From contig NZ_QKVK01000009.1 in NCBI RefSeq assembly GCF_003234965.1, positions 124,001-188,000 on the forward strand: a DNA stretch of 64,000 nucleotides. The letters run 5' to 3'. The stretch is from Aestuariivirga litoralis. GTDB taxonomy: Bacteria; Pseudomonadota; Alphaproteobacteria; Rhizobiales; Aestuariivirgaceae. The notes beneath the pieces are model-generated. The model did no database searches and was not told the DNA's origin. It was given only the letters and a program-made list of their open reading frames with translations. Numbering within the stretch: position 1 is the first letter of the stretch; the number at the start of each line of letters is the position of its first letter. The translations under genes and the position numbers were made by a program. Shown piece by piece: positions 57,793-64,000 of the stretch.

Positions 57793-58614
57793 ATGGGGCT
57801 GCTGCGGCGGATCTGGCGGCATGTGGTGGTCTTCGGCCTCGGCGTGCTCACCGTCTGGCTGATCGTCGACGTCGTCTTCCGCATCACCGACAACCGCCTG
57901 CCGTGGATCCTGGCGCTGGCCGTCACCTATGGCCTCGCCGCCTATGTGATCCTGCCATGGGTCATCCGGATGAGCCTGAAGGTTCTCCACCGCCAGCATG
58001 TGCCGGAATACACGACGACGGGTGATGGCCTGCCGGGCGATCCCGTCAACCTGGCGCTCATCGGCACCCTGCCGCAGCTGCGCGCCGCCTTTGCCGCCAT
58101 CGGCTGGACCGAGGCCGATGCGCTGGGAATCGGAAGCTCGTGGCGCATGGTGAAGGCCTTCGTCTTCAACAAGCCCTATCCCTCCGCTCCGTTCAGCACG
58201 CTCTTCCTGTTCGGCCGCGGCCAGGACATCGGCTTCCAGAAGGCCATCGACGACAGCCCGCGCAAGCGCCACCACGTGCGCTTCTGGAGCATCAGCCAGT
58301 CGACGGCGCAGGATTCCCTCGGCACTCCCGCCTTCTGGCTCAACACCGACCGGCCCCCGGCCGATGCGGCGGCGATCTGGGTGGGGGCAGCGACCCGGGA
58401 TACCGGCTTCTCGCTCACCTGGCTGTCCTTCCAAATCACCCACCGCACGGCGAAGGACACCAATGCCGAGCGTGATCTCATCTTCGCGCAGCTGCAGCAG
58501 AAGCAGCTCATCGGCCCGGTGACGAACTACAACGAACGCGCCGAACTGCCCGCGAAGCGCGTCAACCGCTACGTCTTCGACGGCGACGTCGGCGTCGCCA
58601 GCCTGGTGAACTGA
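57793..58614 (+). CDS. LssY C-terminal-domain membrane protein
   Basis: A 273-residue protein with two N-terminal membrane helices (VVVFGLGVLTVWLIVDVVF and ILALAVTYGLAAYVILPWV) and a soluble LssY_C-like domain. The latter has DPVNLALIGTLPQLRAAFAAIGW, FLFGRGQDIGFQKAIDDSPRK and KRHHVRFW. LssY in Legionella lies beside a type I secretion gene; its function is not defined. It starts five bases after the phosphatase stop and is likely cotranscribed, tying a membrane effector to the switch. Confidence 0.78.
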   Translation: MGLLRRIWRHVVVFGLGVLTVWLIVDVVFRITDNRLPWILALAVTYGLAAYVILPWVIRMSLKVLHRQHVPEYTTTGDGLPGDPVNLALIGTLPQLRAAFAAIGWTEADALGIGSSWRMVKAFVFNKPYPSAPFSTLFLFGRGQDIGFQKAIDDSPRKRHHVRFWSISQSTAQDSLGTPAFWLNTDRPPADAAAIWVGAATRDTGFSLTWLSFQITHRTAKDTNAERDLIFAQLQQKQLIGPVTNYNERAELPAKRVNRYVFDGDVGVASLVN

Positions 58615-58635
58615 AGCTCGGGCCTGAATGCAGTA

Positions 58636-58655
58636 AGGGCGGCTTTCGCCGCCCT
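58636..58655. terminator. Bidirectional hairpin between LssY-like gene and katG
   Basis: AGGGCGGC-TTTC-GCCGCCCT lies between the two convergent genes. No long T tract follows on either strand. Confidence 0.6.
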
Positions 58656-58681
58656 CCCGCTGGTTTCGATGGTGCCGGTGG

Positions 58682-60973
<2,292 letters not shown>

Positions 60974-60988
60974 TTATCGATGCGATAA
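60974..60988. promoter_or_regulatory. Inverted repeat in the katG-oxyR intergenic region
   Basis: TTATCG-ATG-CGATAA is an exact palindrome ending nine bases before the oxyR ATG. Nearby ATAG and CTAT tetramers fit LysR-type sites, so this is a candidate OxyR autoregulatory operator. Confidence 0.5.
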
Positions 60989-60997
60989 GAAAAAGCT

Positions 60998-61921
60998 ATG
61001 AACAACCTCACGCTCCGCCATTTCCGCTATTTCGAGGCGCTGGCCCAGCATGGCCATTTCGGCCGCGCGGCCGAGGCCTGCGGCATTTCGCAGCCGGCCC
61101 TCTCCACCCAGATCCGGGATCTCGAGGACATCGTCGGCGGCGCCCTGGTCGAGCGCAGCGCCCGCCAGGTGCGCCTCACCCGCTTCGGCGAGGAGTTCGC
61201 GCCCCGCGTGCGCGACATCCTGCGGGCAGTGGACGAGCTGGGCGACCTCGCCCGCGCCTCGCAGAGCTGGCTCTCCGGGCGGCTCCGGATCGGCGTCATC
61301 CCCACCGTGGCGCCCTATCTGCTGCCCGGCATCGTCGGCAGCCTCAACCGCCTCCATCCCGGCCTCGACATCCATGTGCGCGAGACGCTGACCGCCAAGC
61401 TGCTGCGGGAGCTGGCCGAAGGCCGCCTCGACACGGCCATCGTGGCGCTTCCCGTCTCCGAGCCGTCCTTCACCGAAGCCCCGCTGTTCGCAGAGGAATT
61501 CCTGCTGGTGCGGCCGGCGGAGGAGGCCGCGAAACCGGTCCCCAACATCGACATGCTGAAGGAAATGCGCCTGCTGCTGCTGGAGGAGGGGCACTGTTTC
61601 CGCGACCAGGCCCTGGCCTTCTGCAACATGACGACGGCGCTGCCGCGCGAGGTGCTGGAAGGCAGCTCGCTGTCGACGCTCGTGCAGATGGTGGGCTCCG
61701 GCATCGGCGTCACCCTCATTCCGGAAATGGCGGTGACCGTTGAAACCCGTTCGGCCAACGTGGCGCTGGCGCGCTTCGGCCCGCCGCCGCCGCGCCGCAC
61801 CATCGGCATGATCTGGCGGCGCACCAGCCCGCTCGCCGGGCAGCTCCAGCACATCGCCGACGTCGTCCGGCAGACGGCGGAGGCCCTGCGCGAGCCTTCC
61901 CCCGCCCTGCCGCCGGCGTGA
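60998..61921 (+). CDS. oxyR: Peroxide-sensing LysR regulator OxyR
   Basis: A 307-residue LysR-type protein: N-terminal winged helix (RYFEALAQHGHFGRAAEACG) and a substrate domain. Cys200 in LEEGHCFRDQALAFC and Cys209 nine residues later match the redox pair C199/C208 of E. coli OxyR. Oxidation should activate katG, which is divergently transcribed. The C-terminus reads GIGVTLIPEMAVTVE, also conserved. Confidence 0.94.
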   Translation: MNNLTLRHFRYFEALAQHGHFGRAAEACGISQPALSTQIRDLEDIVGGALVERSARQVRLTRFGEEFAPRVRDILRAVDELGDLARASQSWLSGRLRIGVIPTVAPYLLPGIVGSLNRLHPGLDIHVRETLTAKLLRELAEGRLDTAIVALPVSEPSFTEAPLFAEEFLLVRPAEEAAKPVPNIDMLKEMRLLLLEEGHCFRDQALAFCNMTTALPREVLEGSSLSTLVQMVGSGIGVTLIPEMAVTVETRSANVALARFGPPPPRRTIGMIWRRTSPLAGQLQHIADVVRQTAEALREPSPALPPA

Positions 61922-61978
61922 GCGGGCCGTTCCGGGGCAGCCACCATTTATTGTGCGGTTAAGCCTCGGCCTGATAGG

Positions 61979-63643
61979 ATGGGCAGCGTGAAACACCTTC
62001 TCAGCGATCTCTCCCGGCGGGCCCTCATCTCGGATGAGCAGGCCGCACTGATCCTCGGCCAGGCGGCCGACGGGCGGGACACCGCTGTCCGGCTGCTGCT
62101 GCGCCAGGGCCTCGTCGACCAGCAGGTGCTGGCCACCGAGCTCGGCCGGGTCTGCGGCCTGCCCGTCACCAGCGACTGGCCCACCGCGCGGGTGCTGCCC
62201 GAGTCCATCTCGCTGCGCTTCATGCGCGAGCGCCACGTGCTGCCGAAGGCGGTGGATGGCGGCAAGCTCTCGGTCATCGTCAGCGATCCCTCCGACGAGG
62301 CGACGCTCAATGCCCTCCGCCTCGCCTCGGGCATGGACCTCACGCTGTCGCTCGCCACCGACAACCAGATCCTCTCCGCCATCGAGCGCCTCGATGATGA
62401 TCGCGGCGCCGCCGGGCAGGCGGGCGCCGACTCCGGCGGCGAGGACGACGACACGCTGAAGGACCTCGCCCTCGACGCACCGGTCATCGACCTCGTCAAC
62501 CGCCTGTTCCGCGAGGCCTCCGCGGCGCGCGCCACCGACCTCCACATCGAGCCGGCGCGCGGCTACGTCATCGTCCGCCACCGTGTTGACGGCCTGCTGG
62601 AAGAGCGCGAGAGGCTGGGCAACGAGCTGGGCCGCGCCGCTGTCTCCCGCCTCAAGATCCTCACCAACCTCAACATCGCCGAGAAGCGCCTGCCGCAGGA
62701 TGGCCGCGCGCGGCTGCGCATCGCCGAACGCGAGCACGACATCCGCGTCGCCACGATGCCGACGATCCACGGCGAATCGATCGCCATCCGCTTCCTCAGC
62801 TCCAACACCCAGGCCCCCGACATCAACCGCCTCGGCCTGTCGCAGCCCGATCTCGCCAAGCTGCGCCAGCAGATCCAGCATGCCCATGGCATGATCGTGG
62901 TGACCGGCCCCACCGGCAGCGGCAAGACCACGACGCTCGCCGCGGTGCTGGGCGTGCTCAACGATCCGCGCCGCAAGATCGTGACCATCGAGGACCCGGT
63001 CGAATACCAGGTCGAGGGCGTCAACCAGATCCAGATCCACAGCGAAATCGGGCTGACCTTCGCCCGCACGCTCCGCTCGCTGCTGCGCTTCGACCCCGAC
63101 ATCATCATGGTCGGCGAAATGCGCGATGCGGAAACCGCCAGCATCGGCGTCAATGCCGCGCTCACCGGCCACCTCGTGCTGACGACGCTGCACACCAACT
63201 CCGCCGCCGGCGCGGTGGTGCGCCTGCTCGACCTGGGTGTGCAGGCCTATCTCATCGCCTCCACGCTGCGCTGCGTGGTGGCGCAACGCCTGGTGCGCAA
63301 GCTGTGCATCCATTGCCGCGAGCCCTATGAGGCAACGCCCGACCTGCTGGCGCAGCTGCCCGACAGTGCCGGTGCGGCGGGCTACGGCAACGTCACGCTC
63401 TACAAGGCCTGCGGCTGCACCTATTGCGGCAACACGGGCTTCGCCGGCCGCGCCGCGATCTTCGAGGTGATGGTGATCGACGACCACATCCGCCGCCTGA
63501 TCAAGCCGGGCGTCTCGGCTGACGTCATCGCCCATGCCGCACGAAAATCCGGTACCGCCAGCATGATGTCGGACGGCTTCGCCAAGTGCCGCGAGGGGCT
63601 CACCACCATCGAGGAACTCGGGCGCGTGACGTCGGAGGATTGA
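61979..63643 (+). CDS. gspE: GspE/PilB-type secretion ATPase
   Basis: A 554-residue traffic ATPase: N-terminal MshEN-like domain (LSDLSRRALISDEQAALILG), then the N2 and ATPase domains. Walker A is GPTGSGKTTT, the Asp box FDPDIIMVGEMRD, Walker B/His box LTGHLVLTTLHTN. A zinc motif (CIHCREP ... CGCTYC) is present, as in type II secretion GspE. gspF follows in a one-base overlap. Type IV pilus PilB is an alternative. The remaining genes lie beyond the window. Confidence 0.9.
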   Translation: MGSVKHLLSDLSRRALISDEQAALILGQAADGRDTAVRLLLRQGLVDQQVLATELGRVCGLPVTSDWPTARVLPESISLRFMRERHVLPKAVDGGKLSVIVSDPSDEATLNALRLASGMDLTLSLATDNQILSAIERLDDDRGAAGQAGADSGGEDDDTLKDLALDAPVIDLVNRLFREASAARATDLHIEPARGYVIVRHRVDGLLEERERLGNELGRAAVSRLKILTNLNIAEKRLPQDGRARLRIAEREHDIRVATMPTIHGESIAIRFLSSNTQAPDINRLGLSQPDLAKLRQQIQHAHGMIVVTGPTGSGKTTTLAAVLGVLNDPRRKIVTIEDPVEYQVEGVNQIQIHSEIGLTFARTLRSLLRFDPDIIMVGEMRDAETASIGVNAALTGHLVLTTLHTNSAAGAVVRLLDLGVQAYLIASTLRCVVAQRLVRKLCIHCREPYEATPDLLAQLPDSAGAAGYGNVTLYKACGCTYCGNTGFAGRAAIFEVMVIDDHIRRLIKPGVSADVIAHAARKSGTASMMSDGFAKCREGLTTIEELGRVTSED

Positions 63644-64000
63644 TGGCAAGCTTCCGCTACCAGGCGATCAGGGACTCGGGCGAGAAGGTGATCGGCACCA
63701 TCGAGGGCGCCGACCGCTCGCTCGCCATCAGCCGCCTGTCGGAACAGGGCCTCCACCCCATCGACATCCGCGAGGACGGGCAGGGCGGCGGCGCCGGCGC
63801 CTTCATGAGCCTCACCACCGGCCGCATCCCGCGCCAGGAGCTGACGGGCTTCACCCGCCAGCTGGCCTGGCTGCTGCAGGCCGGAACCACGCTCAACCGG
63901 TCGCTCGAAATCCTCTCGGGCGAAACCTTCTCGAAGCCCCTGGCCGTGGCGGTGGGCGAGGTGCGCGGCGCCATCCGCAAGGGCCGCAGCTTCCACGACG
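63643..64000 (+). CDS. gspF: GspF/PilC-type inner-membrane platform protein (3' truncated by window)
   Basis: The first 119 residues of a type II secretion or pilus platform protein. The start MASFRYQAIRDSGEKVIGTIEG is typical, as is ELTGFTRQLAWLLQAGTTLN preceding the first membrane domain. ATG at 63643 overlaps the gspE stop. The three transmembrane helices lie beyond the window. It recruits GspE to the secretion machine. Confidence 0.88.
   Translation, partial: MASFRYQAIRDSGEKVIGTIEGADRSLAISRLSEQGLHPIDIREDGQGGGAGAFMSLTTGRIPRQELTGFTRQLAWLLQAGTTLNRSLEILSGETFSKPLAVAVGEVRGAIRKGRSFHD

Noticed and set aside
60974-63649. An 891-codon minus-strand frame opposite oxyR and gspE
   Set aside because: Antisense to two motif-complete genes; repetitive His/Arg/Ala composition and no recognisable motif.

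Overview
The window is dense, GC-rich bacterial chromosome with no rRNA, tRNA, insertion sequence, prophage or CRISPR array that I can see, and no gene-free stretch above 300 bases. Content points to an alphaproteobacterium, probably Hyphomicrobiales-like: pdxH divergent from fabI-phosphatase-aroC, HDAC-xseB-tlyA, pyruvate phosphate dikinase, a FixK/FNR-type box, CtrA-like TTAA boxes and a bciA-type divinyl reductase. The genus is not assigned. The bciA homologue hints at (bacterio)chlorophyll synthesis, but no other pigment gene is visible here.

Layout. 1-9.1 kb: end of ppdK, SleB-type wall hydrolase, branched-chain-type aminotransferase, then a tightly overlapping minus-strand operon (ygfZ, tag, a small CHAT/caspase-like protein, an HD hydrolase, a protein phosphatase), dihydroorotase, acuI and a LysE exporter. 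9.1-21 kb: NUDIX, SRAP, GNAT, FAD oxidase, TsaC-type enzyme, HDAC-like, xseB, tlyA, aroC, histidine phosphatase, fabI, pdxH, an SDR and metC. 21-33 kb: hemN with an FNR-type promoter, FMN-binding protein, omega-transaminase, PfkB kinase plus aldolase-like partner, c-type cytochromes, a receiver protein, upp, VOC-wrbA and a HisC-like/epimerase/GH1-like operon. 33-49 kb: small membrane protein, DUF892 ferritin-like protein, envelope proteins, patatin lipoprotein, PerM-like permease, Crp/Fnr regulator, cupin, a long membrane-anchored coiled-coil protein, the cyanide-insensitive-type cytochrome bd operon with a 30-residue accessory peptide, UPF0149 and bciA.

49.3-58.6 kb is the most unusual part: a regulatory island built from partner-switching parts. 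A minus-strand five-gene operon holds two paralogous ATPase/STAS-like pairs around one membrane sensor PP2C phosphatase. In one pair the STAS-like domain lacks the phosphoacceptor Ser and is fused to a SAM methyltransferase, and its partner ATPase has a degenerate N box. Facing it is a second, canonical RsbW-like/STAS/SpoIIE operon. An acetolactate decarboxylase and a GOLPH3/GPP34-family protein lie between them.

58.6-64 kb: katG divergent from oxyR, then gspE and the start of gspF of a type II secretion or related system.

A dual-hairpin repeat occurs three times, each time between convergent gene ends, with compensatory changes in its stems. Several short genes (30, 51, 53 and 55 residues) are added from direct reading of the sequence.
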